In this document: piece by piece, positions 1-9,002 of the stretch
How the letters are laid out: each line of letters starts with the position of its first letter
Position numbering within the stretch: the first letter of the stretch is position 1
NCBI GenBank assembly: GCA_016928255.1
Contig: JAFGLB010000115.1
Location: 1-34,646 of the forward strand
Direction: 5' to 3'
DNA length: 34,646 nucleotides
From: Bacteroidota bacterium
Lineage (GTDB): Bacteria > Bacteroidota > Ignavibacteria > UBA10030
Position numbers and translations under genes: made by a program
The notes under the pieces: generated by a model
What the model was told of the DNA's origin: nothing
The model's database searches: none
Seen by the model: only the letters and a program-made list of their open reading frames with translations

Positions 1-1344
1 ATTTACCTTCGTGATATCGCATTGCTGATGGACCCGGGCATCCTGGAAAAAGGAAGCCCTTCATATTTTGTCAATGAGGCCATTACCAAAATTATCGGTA
101 TGCAGATGAGCAACGGCGCTTTTTCTTACTGGCCGGGAGGAGATTACGCTAACGATTGGTCTACGGTGTATGCCTCTCATTTCCTTGTTGAAGCAAAAAA
201 AGCGGGTTATGCGGTTCCGGATCAAACCATTGCTGCTGCCTGTCAGGCGATGCGCAATATTGCACGGGCGAAAACAACTTATGATTACACATATTATGAG
301 AAGAATAAAATTGCGGTAAAACGCATCGCTGATAAAAGCACCTTGTATGCGTTATATGTTCTGGCACTTGCCGGTAAACCGGAAAAATCGATTATGAATT
401 ATTTCCGTACTTCGGCGGCTTTACTTACCACCGATACACGTTACCTGCTTGGCGGAGCTTTTGCATTAAGCGGAGATCGAAAAGCTTACCTGGACATCAT
501 ACCTTCCCAGTTCTCATCGGAAGAACCGAAGCGGACGTCCGGTTATTGTTATGATTCACAGATTCGTGCAAATGCACTGATTTTGAATATCCTGCTTGAA
601 ACCGACCCTAACAATCCCAATATCGTCCGATATATGGATTATCTTTCTCAAGCTTACAAACGTGATTACTGGTACAGCACACAGGATAATGCTTTCACAC
701 TGCTCGGATTTGGAAAGATGGCGCGAAGGGCCGGCTCTGCAAATCTCAAAGGCACAATTACTATCGGAAGCAAACAGTATGCATACAGCGGCGGAAATAA
801 AAAATTCCAGATTGATGAATTCGGAAAAAATATGACGATCTCTCTTGAAGGAACAGGAAGATTGTACTACTCAATGACTATCGAAGGAATTAGAAAAGAC
901 GGGAAAATGCGCATTGAAGATAAAAACCTGAAAGTACGTCGTGAGTTCTTCGACAGGCAAGGAAATCCAGTTTCATTAAATGGAATCAAACAGAATTCAC
1001 TAGTTATTGTAAAACTATCAATTCATTCCGACGTAGATTATCTGGAAAATGTTGCCATCACTGATCTCCTTCCGGCAGGCTTTGAAATAGAAAATCCCCG
1101 GTTAACGGAAAATACGCAGTACAAATTCATAACATCCGAGGACACACCTGCTTATATAGATATCCGTGATGACAGAATCAATTACTATATAAATTTTTCC
1201 AGAGATCGTCAGCAGACATACTATTATCTAATGCGGGCGGTAACCCAGGGCGAATTTGTTTATGCGCCGATTGTTGCCGAAGCTATGTACGACGGCAATT
1301 ATTACTCTGCCTCGGGCGGTAGAAAGGTAAAAGTCATCGAATAG
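1..1344 (+). CDS. Alpha-2-macroglobulin family protein, C-terminal part (5' end outside window)
   Basis: The reading frame is open from base 1 (first codons read I-Y-L-R-D-I-A-L-L-M), so this is the last about 447 residues of a larger protein. The N-terminal part resembles the alpha/alpha-toroid (thioester-domain-like) region of bacterial alpha-2-macroglobulins, with the conserved stretch GAFSYWPGG followed by a tryptophan-rich Y-A-S-H-F helix. The last about 150 residues look like the terminal macroglobulin/receptor-binding-like beta domain (LLPAGFEIENPRL, then YYLMRAVTQGEFVYAPIVAE). Family members are large periplasmic or outer-membrane proteins thought to trap proteases, often beside penicillin-binding protein 1C. 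No thioester CxEQ is in the visible part; whether one exists upstream cannot be seen. The frame ends at TAG 1342-1344, followed by a hairpin. Confidence 0.85.
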   Translation: MYLRDIALLMDPGILEKGSPSYFVNEAITKIIGMQMSNGAFSYWPGGDYANDWSTVYASHFLVEAKKAGYAVPDQTIAAACQAMRNIARAKTTYDYTYYEKNKIAVKRIADKSTLYALYVLALAGKPEKSIMNYFRTSAALLTTDTRYLLGGAFALSGDRKAYLDIIPSQFSSEEPKRTSGYCYDSQIRANALILNILLETDPNNPNIVRYMDYLSQAYKRDYWYSTQDNAFTLLGFGKMARRAGSANLKGTITIGSKQYAYSGGNKKFQIDEFGKNMTISLEGTGRLYYSMTIEGIRKDGKMRIEDKNLKVRREFFDRQGNPVSLNGIKQNSLVIVKLSIHSDVDYLENVAITDLLPAGFEIENPRLTENTQYKFITSEDTPAYIDIRDDRINYYINFSRDRQQTYYYLMRAVTQGEFVYAPIVAEAMYDGNYYSASGGRKVKVIE

Positions 1345-1366
1345 AAAAGCTTAATATTTGTTGTCA

Positions 1367-1409
1367 GAACGTTCCCTTGAATAACCATTGGTACAGCAAG
1401 GGAACGTTC
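1367..1409. terminator. Perfect 13-bp inverted repeat between convergent genes
   Basis: GAACGTTCCCTTG (1367-1379) pairs with CAAGGGAACGTTC (1397-1409) around a 17-base loop. It lies between the stops of the alpha-2-macroglobulin gene (plus) and pdxJ (minus), so it can fold in both transcripts. There is no good U-tract on either side (AAATTATTTAA on the plus side), so a standard intrinsic terminator is not certain. Confidence 0.5.
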
Positions 1410-1412
1410 AAA

Positions 1413-2123
1413 TTATTTAACAAGACACATCATTTCCCGCACAGCCGAATCGAGTCCTGTAATAATTGCCCGTGCAATTACGGCGTGACCTATGCTGACT
1501 TCATCAATTTCTTTGATTGCAGCAATCGGGATTATATTTGAATAATCCAGGCCATGCCCCGCGTTTACCGTCAATCCAAAAGCTTTTCCGACAGCAGCTG
1601 CTTCCTGAATTCTGCAAAGCTGCTCTTTCTTTTCACTGCCTGAATTTGCCTCGGCATATTCTCCGGTATGTATCTCTATCATATCAGTACCGATGTCAGC
1701 CGATGCTCTTATTTGCGCTTCAACCGGATCAATGAAAAGGCTTGTCGGAATTTTGTATTTATGGAATTTTTTAATAACGCCTTCGAAAAATCTTTTCTGT
1801 TTAAGAATATCCAGTCCGCTCTCAGTTGTAAGTTCTTTACGCTTTTCAGGCACAAGTGTAACCAAGTCCGGTTTTGTTTTGACAGCTATGGCGATAATTT
1901 CTTCAGTCGCCGCCATTTCAAGATCGAGTTTCTTTTTTAAAGAAGAACGCAGGCGTTTTACATCATCATCCTTGATATGTCTTCTATCTTCACGTAAATG
2001 ACAAACAATGCATGCAGCTCCGATTTTTTCACAGAGGAGCGCCGCTTTTACCGGGTCGGGATCCGTTCCACCGCGTGCGTTGCGCAGTGTAGCCACATGG
2101 TCAATATTTATTGCCAGTCTCAT
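1413..2123 (-). CDS. pdxJ: Pyridoxine 5'-phosphate synthase PdxJ
   Basis: PdxJ condenses 1-deoxy-D-xylulose 5-phosphate with 3-amino-2-oxopropyl phosphate to pyridoxine 5'-phosphate, the last ring-forming step of the DXP-dependent vitamin B6 pathway (cytosolic TIM barrel). The protein has 236 residues, close to the family norm of about 240. Recognisable segments in order are INIDHVATLRNARGG at the N-terminus, CHLREDRRHI, LEMA, TLVPEKR, SLFIDP, EIHTGEYA, VNAGHGLDY and SIGHAVIARAI. The frame extends 29 codons further upstream, but ATG 2123 is chosen because it gives the family N-terminus MRLAINIDHV and is preceded by AAGGAAG about 10 bases upstream. It is monocistronic and divergent from the ACT-domain gene. 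Confidence 0.95.
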   Translation of the reverse strand: MRLAINIDHVATLRNARGGTDPDPVKAALLCEKIGAACIVCHLREDRRHIKDDDVKRLRSSLKKKLDLEMAATEEIIAIAVKTKPDLVTLVPEKRKELTTESGLDILKQKRFFEGVIKKFHKYKIPTSLFIDPVEAQIRASADIGTDMIEIHTGEYAEANSGSEKKEQLCRIQEAAAVGKAFGLTVNAGHGLDYSNIIPIAAIKEIDEVSIGHAVIARAIITGLDSAVREMMCLVK

Positions 2124-2463
2124 AATAATACACTTCCTTAAGAGTTTGAATAAAATAAATATAATCAATTTCTCAGTCGAATAGAACTTATAAGGAAGCA
2201 GGAAAATCACGGAAATCCTTCATTATTCAGCATAAACGACTTTGAAGTCTGTCAGATTTTTCAGCTATCAGATAACCAGCACCTAAAAAGCAGCCGGTCT
2301 GATTGATTGAACAGGATGGATCATTAAAAATCTTAATATTTAAACAACGAATCTTTTTTTAAACAGATAAAAATCTTGCGTAACGTTTATAGAAATCGTA
2401 TCTTCTTTTCAATAAAATGCAGGTTGATTCATCCTGCAATACTCTTTTAACGGAGACTCTCTT
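2124..2463. other. Divergent intergenic region between pdxJ and the ACT-domain gene
   Basis: This 340-base AT-rich stretch holds no convincing gene. It contains the pdxJ ribosome-binding site, a candidate plus-strand promoter (2376-2404), and a small stem TGCAGG (2418-2423) / CCTGCA (2433-2438) with a 9-base loop that would lie in the leader of the ACT-domain gene. A second short dyad, GACT-TTGA-AGTC, is at 2238-2249. Nothing else recognisable was seen. Confidence 0.6.
2376..2404 (+). promoter_or_regulatory. Candidate sigma-70 promoter of the ACT-domain gene
   Basis: TTGCGT (2376-2381) and TATCTT (2399-2404) are separated by 17 bases and would give a leader of about 55 bases containing the small TGCAGG/CCTGCA stem. 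This is a pattern match only. Confidence 0.35.
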
Positions 2464-2856
2464 ATGGATCACAAATTGAAGCTTCGTTTACTAGATGAAA
2501 AATTTGTCATCAGCAAACTGCCGCAATTTGCTGAACTTCCTTCCGTCTTTGCAAAAGGTGAATTATGCTTCGTAATGAGGACGGATGAAGACCTTACTAT
2601 CATCAGTCCGGAATTCATGGCACCAAATAATGTTCAGCAGGAAGTTGGTTACAGATGTTTTTGTACAAACCTGGATAACGCTCACAATGCATCGGGTATT
2701 CTGACTTCGCTTCTCAAACCGCTCTCAGAGGCCGAAATCAGTGTATTTGCAGTATCTACATTTCATTCCGATTATATCTTTTTACTGGAAGAGAATCTTG
2801 TGAAAGCAACTCAGGCACTTCAGCATGCCGGTCATGAGTTCGTACACGAAGAATAA
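2464..2856 (+). CDS. ACT domain-containing protein (COG3603-like)
   Basis: A 130-residue protein resembling small stand-alone tandem-ACT proteins related to aspartokinase regulatory domains (ACT_7 type). The C-terminal half shows the typical pattern: GILTSLLKPLSEAEISVFAVSTF, then a D-Y-I-F-L-L strand and a helix (ENLVKATQALQHAGHEF). ACT domains generally bind amino acids; no ligand can be read from the sequence. The start ATG 2464 has GGAG at 2452-2455, 8 bases upstream. The gene converges on the his operon with only 3 bases between stop codons. Its location suggests, but does not prove, an amino-acid-related role. Confidence 0.8.
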   Translation: MDHKLKLRLLDEKFVISKLPQFAELPSVFAKGELCFVMRTDEDLTIISPEFMAPNNVQQEVGYRCFCTNLDNAHNASGILTSLLKPLSEAEISVFAVSTFHSDYIFLLEENLVKATQALQHAGHEFVHEE

Positions 2857-2859
2857 AGC

Positions 2860-3462
2860 TTATTTCATCCGCTGCCGCAGTTCCTTTACAACATCTTCCA
2901 GCTTCATTCCCTGCTGCCGCAGAAGCACAAGAAGATGATATATAAGATCTGCCGATTCTTCTGCAACCCGTTTTTTTTCGCCTAGCACCGATGCAATAGC
3001 TACTTCCACCCCTTCTTCACCTACCTTTTGTGCAATACGCGGAGTACCTTCTTTGAAAAGTTTTGTCGTGTAGGATCCTTCAGGCATCTTTTGCCGGCGG
3101 TCGGCAATGATTTCTTCAAGCTTGCAAAACAAGCTTCCTGTATCGACAATTTCATCCTCGCCAAAACATGTAAATTGGTTTGTATGACAAACAGGGCCAT
3201 GAGGTATCGCCTTGACCAAAAGCGAATCGTCGTCGCAATCCTCTTTCATCGAAACATATTCAAGATAATGACCCGAAGTTTCGCCTTTTTGCCATAGACG
3301 TTTCTTTGTACGGCTGTAGAAAGTTACTTTTTTATCGGCAATGGTTTTTTCTACCGCTTCACGGTTCATGAATCCAACCATTAAAACCTGATTTGTTCGG
3401 GCATCCTGTATGACAGCAGGAACAAGCCCGTTCATTTTTTCAAAATTTAAATTTTCAATCAC
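2860..3462 (-). CDS. hisI: Bifunctional phosphoribosyl-AMP cyclohydrolase / phosphoribosyl-ATP pyrophosphatase HisIE
   Basis: The protein performs steps 2 and 3 of histidine synthesis, hydrolysing PR-ATP to PR-AMP and then opening the adenine ring to ProFAR. The 200 residues split into an N-terminal HisI domain (about 1-115), with [11 protein letters not shown] and the metal-binding Cys segment [12 protein letters not shown], and a C-terminal HisE domain (about 115-200), with EEGVEVAIA and [14 protein letters not shown], the MazG-like helical metal-binding acidic residues. It is the last gene of the operon and overlaps hisF by 4 bases. The fused form is common in enterobacteria and Bacteroidota. 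No terminator is visible after it; the convergent ACT gene ends 3 bases away. Confidence 0.97.
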   Translation of the reverse strand: MIENLNFEKMNGLVPAVIQDARTNQVLMVGFMNREAVEKTIADKKVTFYSRTKKRLWQKGETSGHYLEYVSMKEDCDDDSLLVKAIPHGPVCHTNQFTCFGEDEIVDTGSLFCKLEEIIADRRQKMPEGSYTTKLFKEGTPRIAQKVGEEGVEVAIASVLGEKKRVAEESADLIYHLLVLLRQQGMKLEDVVKELRQRMK

Positions 3463-4214
3463 ATTCGCACCGAAATATTGTTATTATGTAAGAATAATTT
3501 TAGTTCAGAAATTGATATTTTGTTGTAATGAAAAATACTTGCCGCCAATACAGCATCAGCTTTGCCCAATTGAATTGCATCCTTAACATGTTCAGGTTTA
3601 CCGGCTCCGCCGGATGCAACAAGCGGAATGGAGATACGTTCGGAAAGAGTGGACAGCAGTTCTATATCATAACCTGCGGTTGTGCCGTCACGATCCATAG
3701 ATGTTACCAGTAATTCACCTGCCCCGCGTTGAAAAACTTCGTTTGCCCAGGACAGTGCGTCCAACCCTGTCGATTCAGTCCCCGCCTTTGTCCATACTGT
3801 CCATGTATTTTTTGCCCGCTTTACATCTATCGCAACAACAACAGATTGCGAGCCGACACAGCTGCTTGCTTCATCTACAAATGAAGGCCGGGCAATTGCA
3901 GCCGAATTGACTGAGACTTTATCCGCACCGGCATCCAGAGCATTCTTGACATCATTTATTGAACTTATTCCGCCGCCGACAGTAAAGGGAATTTGAATTG
4001 CTGCCGCAACTCGTTCTACCATTTGTAAAAAAGTTTTTCTTCCTTCGAGTGTTGCGCTTATATCCAGAAATACCAATTCATCAGCACCTTCATCCGAATA
4101 CCGCGCCGCGAGCTCTACAGGATCGCCGGCATCGCGCAGCTGCAGAAAATTAGTGCCTTTTACTGTACGGCCGTCTTTTACATCAAGACACGGTATGATT
4201 CTCTTGGTCAGCAT
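3459..4214 (-). CDS. hisF: Imidazole glycerol phosphate synthase cyclase subunit HisF
   Basis: HisF is a TIM-barrel cyclase that uses ammonia delivered from HisH to convert PRFAR to imidazole glycerol phosphate and AICAR. It has 251 residues, the family size. The N-terminus [16 protein letters not shown] carries catalytic Asp11, and VVAIDVKR near residue 130 carries the second catalytic Asp. The phosphate-binding loops FTVGGGI and [12 protein letters not shown] are present. It overlaps hisI by 4 bases downstream and hisA by 7 bases upstream, consistent with translational coupling. Confidence 0.97.
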   Translation of the reverse strand: MLTKRIIPCLDVKDGRTVKGTNFLQLRDAGDPVELAARYSDEGADELVFLDISATLEGRKTFLQMVERVAAAIQIPFTVGGGISSINDVKNALDAGADKVSVNSAAIARPSFVDEASSCVGSQSVVVAIDVKRAKNTWTVWTKAGTESTGLDALSWANEVFQRGAGELLVTSMDRDGTTAGYDIELLSTLSERISIPLVASGGAGKPEHVKDAIQLGKADAVLAASIFHYNKISISELKLFLHNNNISVRM

Positions 4215-4936
4215 TCTTTATCGTTCATCGCAGCAAGTTCTTCAATCGATAATAGTCCTTCGTAAATGGCTTTACCCACGATAACTCCGTCAAGTTTGTA
4301 CTGCTTTAATGCCTGAATATCTGTAATTGCCGATATACCTCCCGAAGCAATGATCGACACTTGCGTAAAAGCGGATCTCAGATTCTTGAAGAATTCTATA
4401 TTGGCTCCCTCAAGCATTCCGTCCCGGGAAATATCCGTGCAAATAAATTCTTTTGCGCCTCTTCTTATCAGATCCAGTATAAATTTCATCGGCTCGAGAC
4501 GCGTATCCTCAAGCCAGCCGCTTATAGCCACGGAGCCGTTTTTTACATCCATACCGATGACGATGCGATCGGTGCCGAATTGCTGGACCCAGTATTCCAC
4601 CAATTCGGGAGATCTTGCCGCAATGCTGCCTATAACGGCACGCGATACTCCTATATCAATAAGCTGCCGAATCTCTTCCGTCGATCTGATGCCGCCGCCA
4701 ATCTCAACTTTTAATCCGGGTATGCCGCAGATGGAAGCAATCGATTTCCAGTTTACGACCTTTTTTTCTTTGGCTCCCTGTAAATCCACAACATGCAAAA
4801 ATCGGAAACCGGCTTTTGCAAACTGCCTGGCCACTTCTTCTGGAGATTCAGAATAAACGGTTTTTTGCCCGTAATCACCCTGGCGAAGCCTGACGCATTT
4901 ACCCTCATAAATATCTATCGCGGGAATAATCAGCAT
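4208..4936 (-). CDS. hisA: ProFAR isomerase HisA
   Basis: 1-(5-phosphoribosyl)-5-[(5-phosphoribosylamino)methylideneamino]imidazole-4-carboxamide isomerase, a TIM barrel homologous to HisF that performs the Amadori rearrangement ProFAR to PRFAR. The protein has 242 residues. [15 protein letters not shown] includes catalytic Asp8, VIGMDVKNG near residue 130 carries the second Asp, and the phosphate-binding loops [20 protein letters not shown] and IASGGIS are intact. It overlaps hisH by 7 bases and hisF by 7 bases. Confidence 0.97.
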   Translation of the reverse strand: MLIIPAIDIYEGKCVRLRQGDYGQKTVYSESPEEVARQFAKAGFRFLHVVDLQGAKEKKVVNWKSIASICGIPGLKVEIGGGIRSTEEIRQLIDIGVSRAVIGSIAARSPELVEYWVQQFGTDRIVIGMDVKNGSVAISGWLEDTRLEPMKFILDLIRRGAKEFICTDISRDGMLEGANIEFFKNLRSAFTQVSIIASGGISAITDIQALKQYKLDGVIVGKAIYEGLLSIEELAAMNDKEC

Positions 4937-5523
4937 AGCTCGACAAAATTTCTTAATAGTTGCAGACCCGTTGGTCCCGATTTTTCGGGATGAAATTGAA
5001 CACCGTAATAATTCTCATTTTTTAAAGCGGATGTAAACTGCACGCCATATTCCGTTGTGCCTATTGTCTCTGAAGTGAGGGGCACGTAATAAGAATGAAC
5101 AAAATAAAAATTTTCACCGTCTGCAATACACTTGAATAAAGGCATTTTGCTGTCATGGCGGACCTGATTCCATCCCATATGAGGGACTTTTAATCCTGTC
5201 TGTTCGTTTCCGAATCTTTTGCTTTCGCCTGCAAGCAGTCCGAGGCATTCTGTATTTCGTTCCGTTGTCCGTTCCAGAAGAAGCTGCATACCGAGACATA
5301 TTCCGAGAAACGGCACTCTGATTTGAATCAGCCAGTCTGTAAGGCCTGATTTAATCAATGCTTCCATCGCACTCCTCGCTTCGCCAACGCCTGGAAAAAT
5401 CAGTTTATCCGCTTTATCCAGTTCATGGTAATCACTAGAAATGAAATGACGGACATTAAGCCTGTTCAGTGCATTGCTCACTGAACGAATATTCCCTGCA
5501 CCGTAGTCTATTATACCAACCAT
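4930..5523 (-). CDS. hisH: Imidazole glycerol phosphate synthase glutaminase subunit HisH
   Basis: HisH is a class I glutamine amidotransferase that supplies ammonia to HisF. It has 197 residues starting MVGIIDYGAGNIRSV. The nucleophile is Cys76 in LGICLGMQLL, and the His178/Glu180 pair sits in VQFHPEKSG, so the catalytic triad is complete. The frame is open 31 codons further upstream into hisB, but the ATG at 5523 matches the family start and leaves a 13-base gap after the hisB stop. The ribosome-binding site is weak (AAGAAG), which suggests dependence on translation of hisB. Confidence 0.96.
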   Translation of the reverse strand: MVGIIDYGAGNIRSVSNALNRLNVRHFISSDYHELDKADKLIFPGVGEARSAMEALIKSGLTDWLIQIRVPFLGICLGMQLLLERTTERNTECLGLLAGESKRFGNEQTGLKVPHMGWNQVRHDSKMPLFKCIADGENFYFVHSYYVPLTSETIGTTEYGVQFTSALKNENYYGVQFHPEKSGPTGLQLLRNFVELC

Positions 5524-5536
5524 AAGAGAATCTTCT

Positions 5537-6628
5537 TTATAATACACCTTTTGTAGAAGGCAGTGTATCCGCATATAAATCATTTTTCGTAACTGCCTGA
5601 CGCAGAGCACGCGCAACAGCTTTAAATACCGCTTCTATTTTGTGATGATCATTTCTGCCGCTGACTTCAATATGAATATTCGCGCGCAAGCCGTCCGCTA
5701 AAGCACGGAAGAAATCTTCAGTCAATTCCGTCGGAAACTCGCCTACTTTCTCTCTTTCAAATGTAGCTTTAAATACACAGAACGGGCGCCCTCCCAAATC
5801 AAGAGCGACTTTGGCCAGAGATTCGTCCATAGGCAGAAGGAATCCATACCGTTCGATTCCGCGTTTATCTCCAAGCGCCTGCCTGATCGCATCGCCTAAA
5901 GCAAGTCCTGTATCCTCAACACTATGATGCTCGTCCACCTGAAGATCACCTTTTACACTTATATTCATGTCTATGCCGGAATGTTTGGCAAACAGAGTAA
6001 GCATGTGGTCAAAAAAACCGATACCTGAAGAAATTTTACAGCTGTCTATTCCGTCAAGAAAGATGTCAACCGAAATATCCGTTTCCATTGTTTTACGCCT
6101 GACAGCTGCAGACCTTGATTGACGAATAATTAAATTACATGCTTCAAGAAAACTTTTTGTTTTAAAATCAGCCTCCGTCGATGCATCAGATGTCAGACGA
6201 ACGGATTTGCAGCCAATATTCTTTGCCAACCGGACATCCGTCTCGCGGTCTCCGAGGACATAAGAACGGGAAAGATCGACTTGATTTATTTTCAGGAAAT
6301 CATCCACCAGGCCGGTTTTCGGCTTCCTGCAATTGCAGCCGTCTGCAGAACTGTGGGGACAGATGAATACACCGGCAAAATTTATTCCTTCTCCGTTAAG
6401 CAGGCTCATTATTTTTTTCTGTACAAGATCGTAAGATTGCCGTGGATAAGCCGGTGAACCGAGTTTATCCTGGTTTGATACCATAACCAGTTCGAATCCG
6501 CGGCTCTGCAGCAGACGGAGGCCCTGAATTACATTCGGGACAAACTCCAGTTTTTCCAGCGTATCTATCTGTTCATCGGGCGGCTCGATTATTATAGTAC
6601 CGTCCCTGTCAATAAATACAACTTTCAT
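5537..6628 (-). CDS. hisB: Bifunctional histidinol-phosphatase / imidazoleglycerol-phosphate dehydratase HisB
   Basis: A 363-residue two-domain fusion. Residues about 1-165 are a HAD-type histidinol-phosphatase: DRDGTIIIEP near the N-terminus gives the nucleophile Asp and the DxD pattern, VSNQD follows, a zinc-binding loop CPHSSADGCNCRKP sits near residue 110, and LGDRETD supplies the metal-binding acidics. Residues about 180-363 are IGP dehydratase, with the two manganese-binding histidine motifs (FFDHMLTLFAKHSG, DEHHSVEDTGLALG) and later SGRNDHHKIEA. It catalyses steps 6 and 8 of the pathway. It overlaps hisC by 4 bases (ATGA) with AAGGAG upstream. Many bacteria keep these as separate genes; the fusion is typical of enterobacteria and Bacteroidota. 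Confidence 0.97.
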   Translation of the reverse strand: MKVVFIDRDGTIIIEPPDEQIDTLEKLEFVPNVIQGLRLLQSRGFELVMVSNQDKLGSPAYPRQSYDLVQKKIMSLLNGEGINFAGVFICPHSSADGCNCRKPKTGLVDDFLKINQVDLSRSYVLGDRETDVRLAKNIGCKSVRLTSDASTEADFKTKSFLEACNLIIRQSRSAAVRRKTMETDISVDIFLDGIDSCKISSGIGFFDHMLTLFAKHSGIDMNISVKGDLQVDEHHSVEDTGLALGDAIRQALGDKRGIERYGFLLPMDESLAKVALDLGGRPFCVFKATFEREKVGEFPTELTEDFFRALADGLRANIHIEVSGRNDHHKIEAVFKAVARALRQAVTKNDLYADTLPSTKGVL

Positions 6629-7671
6629 TCATAGTACTCCTTCACAGTATTAATCAGCATTTCATTTTCGCGATGCGTGCCGACGGTAATTCTCAGGCAG
6701 TTCTCCAGCAGAGGTTCAGAACTTCGATTGCGCACTATGATTCCCTTGCCGGCCAATAATTTATAAAGAGCTCCAGCATCGGTGCAGCGGACAAGAATAA
6801 AGTTCGCATCTGAATGAAAAACTTCTTTTACACATAAAAGCTTATTCAATTCGCCGGAAAGCCACTCACGTTCCTGTATTATAGCGTCAACGGTCTGCCT
6901 GACTTCGACTCCTTTACTCAATGCCTGCAAAGTCATACGGCTTGTCAATGCGCTGATGTTGTAAGGCGATTTTACTTTCATTAAATAAGATATAATAACA
7001 GGGTCTGCAATGCAGTACCCGAATCGCACTCCCGCCAGTCCCCATGCTTTTGAAAGTGTCCTTAACACCACCAAATTTGGATAGTCAAGAACCATTTTTA
7101 CCAGGGATTCCGTTTTAGCAAAATCGATATAAGCTTCATCAACAATGACAATGGAATTTAGATCGCACAATGCCAGGATATCTTCGACTCGCAGCAGATT
7201 TCCGGTTGGATTATTCGGCGAGCAGCAAAAAATGAGCTTTGTACTTGCATCAACTTTCCGCTTCACTTCCCCTGTATTGATCTGAAAATCTTCAGTCAGC
7301 AGGCAGGAACGCACATCAACATCCTGGATAGATGCCGCAACGCGGTACATTCCGTATGTCGGCTCCAGCAAAACAATGGAATCCCATTTGGGTTCGCAGA
7401 ATACTCGGACTATCAAATCTATGACTTCGTCTGAACCGACGCCGATAAAGACATTTTCAAGTGCAACATCATTCATCGCCGCCAGTATAGTGCGGACTTC
7501 TCTTTGATACGGATCGGGATAACGGTTTAAAGTAAGATTTTCGGCTGTAACAACACTGCCGAAAGAATTCTCGTTTGCATCCAGCAAAACACCTGTCAGA
7601 TAATCCTGCCTTGCACTCCTGTATGGTTTTAATGCACGTATATTTTCGCGTACCAGCGATTCAATATTCAT
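6625..7671 (-). CDS. hisC: Histidinol-phosphate aminotransferase HisC
   Basis: A PLP-dependent fold-type I aminotransferase converting imidazole-acetol phosphate and glutamate to histidinol phosphate. It has 348 residues. It shows DANENSFGS and NRYPDPYQ at the N-terminus, CSPNNPTGN, VDEAYIDF, and the lysine motif RTLSKAWGLAGVRFG with PLP Lys near residue 207. C-terminal FILVRC and a GIIVRNR segment bind the substrate phosphate. It lies 38 bases after hisD and overlaps hisB. The ribosome-binding site is weak, and the 38-base gap is the largest within the operon downstream of hisG. Confidence 0.96.
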   Translation of the reverse strand: MNIESLVRENIRALKPYRSARQDYLTGVLLDANENSFGSVVTAENLTLNRYPDPYQREVRTILAAMNDVALENVFIGVGSDEVIDLIVRVFCEPKWDSIVLLEPTYGMYRVAASIQDVDVRSCLLTEDFQINTGEVKRKVDASTKLIFCCSPNNPTGNLLRVEDILALCDLNSIVIVDEAYIDFAKTESLVKMVLDYPNLVVLRTLSKAWGLAGVRFGYCIADPVIISYLMKVKSPYNISALTSRMTLQALSKGVEVRQTVDAIIQEREWLSGELNKLLCVKEVFHSDANFILVRCTDAGALYKLLAGKGIIVRNRSSEPLLENCLRITVGTHRENEMLINTVKEYYE

Positions 7672-7709
7672 AGAAAACTTGCTCTTATTTATTGGTTGCG
7701 TTACAGTAT

Positions 7710-9002
7710 TTATTTGGATGAAAGCCGGGAAGTAACTGCTCTGGCATGTGCCTGCAGTCCTTCTGTTTCGGCAAATGCAGTCAGCACCGGTGCGAGCACC
7801 GCAAGGCCTGCTTTGTCAATTAATTGAAACGTAATATATTTCTGGTAACTATCAAGCGAAACACCTCCTGTAAAACGAGCCGCACCGTTTGTCGGCAATG
7901 TATGATTCGTCCCTGAAGCATAATCACCTGCTGTAACAGGCGCAAAAGGTCCGATAAAAACAGAGCCTGCGCTGGTAACTGATTGTGCAAGCCGTTCGGC
8001 GTTATGAGTATTAATAATCAGATGTTCCGGTGCATAATCATTTGAAAACCGGACAGCTGATTCCAATGAATCGGCAATGACAATAAAACTTCTTTCCAGC
8101 GACGCAGATATGCAATTGTTGCGAGGAAATTCCCCGGCACGAGAAGGTAATATATGCATTATTTCATCGGCCAGTTTTTTACTGACAGTGACAAGCACAG
8201 CCTGTGCATCTGCATCATGTTCGCATTGTGAAATTAAATCGTATGCAACAACATCAGGATCGGCTGATTCATCCGCGATGACAAGAACTTCGGACGGTCC
8301 AGCCAGTAAATCAATTTGCGCTCCGCCGGGATCTGCCGATACAAACTGCTTTGCAGCAGTTACAAACCTGTTGCCGGGCCCGAATATTTTATCCACTTTT
8401 GGGATTGTCTCTGTTCCGTATGCCATCGCCGCAACAGCCTGCGCACCACCGACTTTATAAATTTCATCTATACCAACAATTGATGCCGCCGCTAAAACAA
8501 AATCATTTATTGAATTGTCCTTTTTCGGAGGCGAACAAAGAACTATACGTTTGCATCCTGCAATTTTCGCAGGAATGCCAAGCATTAATACCGTAGAAGG
8601 CAGCGGTGCGGAACCCGCAGGTATATACAAACCTACATTTTCTATCGGCCGCGGCTCGCGCCAGCATGTGACTCCCTTCATCGTTTCGATTTTCTGTGAA
8701 TTGCATTTCTGCGATTCATGAAATTTTCTGATATTACCGGCCGCCGCCGCGGCTGCATCAAGAAATTCAGGTGAAACCGATCTCTTAGCCGATTCGAATT
8801 CTTCAGCCGATACCCGAAGTGTCCTTATATTTGCTTTGTCAAACTTAAGGCTGTATTCATATACCGCGGCATCGCCGCGCTGCTTTATATCAGAACAAAG
8901 TTGTTTTACGGCCGCTTCGGTCTCGTTTTGAAATTGACTGCTGCGCTGCAAAAGAGCAAAACGATCCTGCTCTGTCAGTTTATTTTCGACATATTTTTTC
9001 AT
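7710..9002 (-). CDS. hisD: Histidinol dehydrogenase HisD
   Basis: A zinc enzyme that oxidises histidinol to histidine with two NAD+. The 430 residues match the family length. Conserved features are YIPAGSAPLPSTVLMLGIPA, the NAD-region segment VGGAQAVAAMAYGT, IFGPGNRFV, DLLAGPSEVLV, the zinc/active-site motif SQCEHDADAQA, DYAPEHLI (catalytic Glu-His), and GDYASGTNHTLPT. The start ATG 9002 overlaps the hisG stop (ATGA). Confidence 0.97.
   Translation of the reverse strand: MKKYVENKLTEQDRFALLQRSSQFQNETEAAVKQLCSDIKQRGDAAVYEYSLKFDKANIRTLRVSAEEFESAKRSVSPEFLDAAAAAAGNIRKFHESQKCNSQKIETMKGVTCWREPRPIENVGLYIPAGSAPLPSTVLMLGIPAKIAGCKRIVLCSPPKKDNSINDFVLAAASIVGIDEIYKVGGAQAVAAMAYGTETIPKVDKIFGPGNRFVTAAKQFVSADPGGAQIDLLAGPSEVLVIADESADPDVVAYDLISQCEHDADAQAVLVTVSKKLADEIMHILPSRAGEFPRNNCISASLERSFIVIADSLESAVRFSNDYAPEHLIINTHNAERLAQSVTSAGSVFIGPFAPVTAGDYASGTNHTLPTNGAARFTGGVSLDSYQKYITFQLIDKAGLAVLAPVLTAFAETEGLQAHARAVTSRLSSK

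Noticed and set aside
2124-2210. 29-codon N-terminal extension of pdxJ
   Set aside because: The family N-terminus MRLAINIDHV starts at 2123 with a good ribosome-binding site; the extension is hydrophobic and AT-rich without similarity.
4350-4856. Long open frame (168 codons) on the plus strand opposite hisA
   Set aside because: It is fully antisense to a conserved HisA with intact motifs, has no ribosome-binding site or family similarity, and its composition is that of a shadow frame.
5524-5616. N-terminal extension of hisH overlapping hisB
   Set aside because: HisH begins MVGIIDYGAGN; the extension lies wholly over the end of hisB and the intergenic gap and shows no family features.
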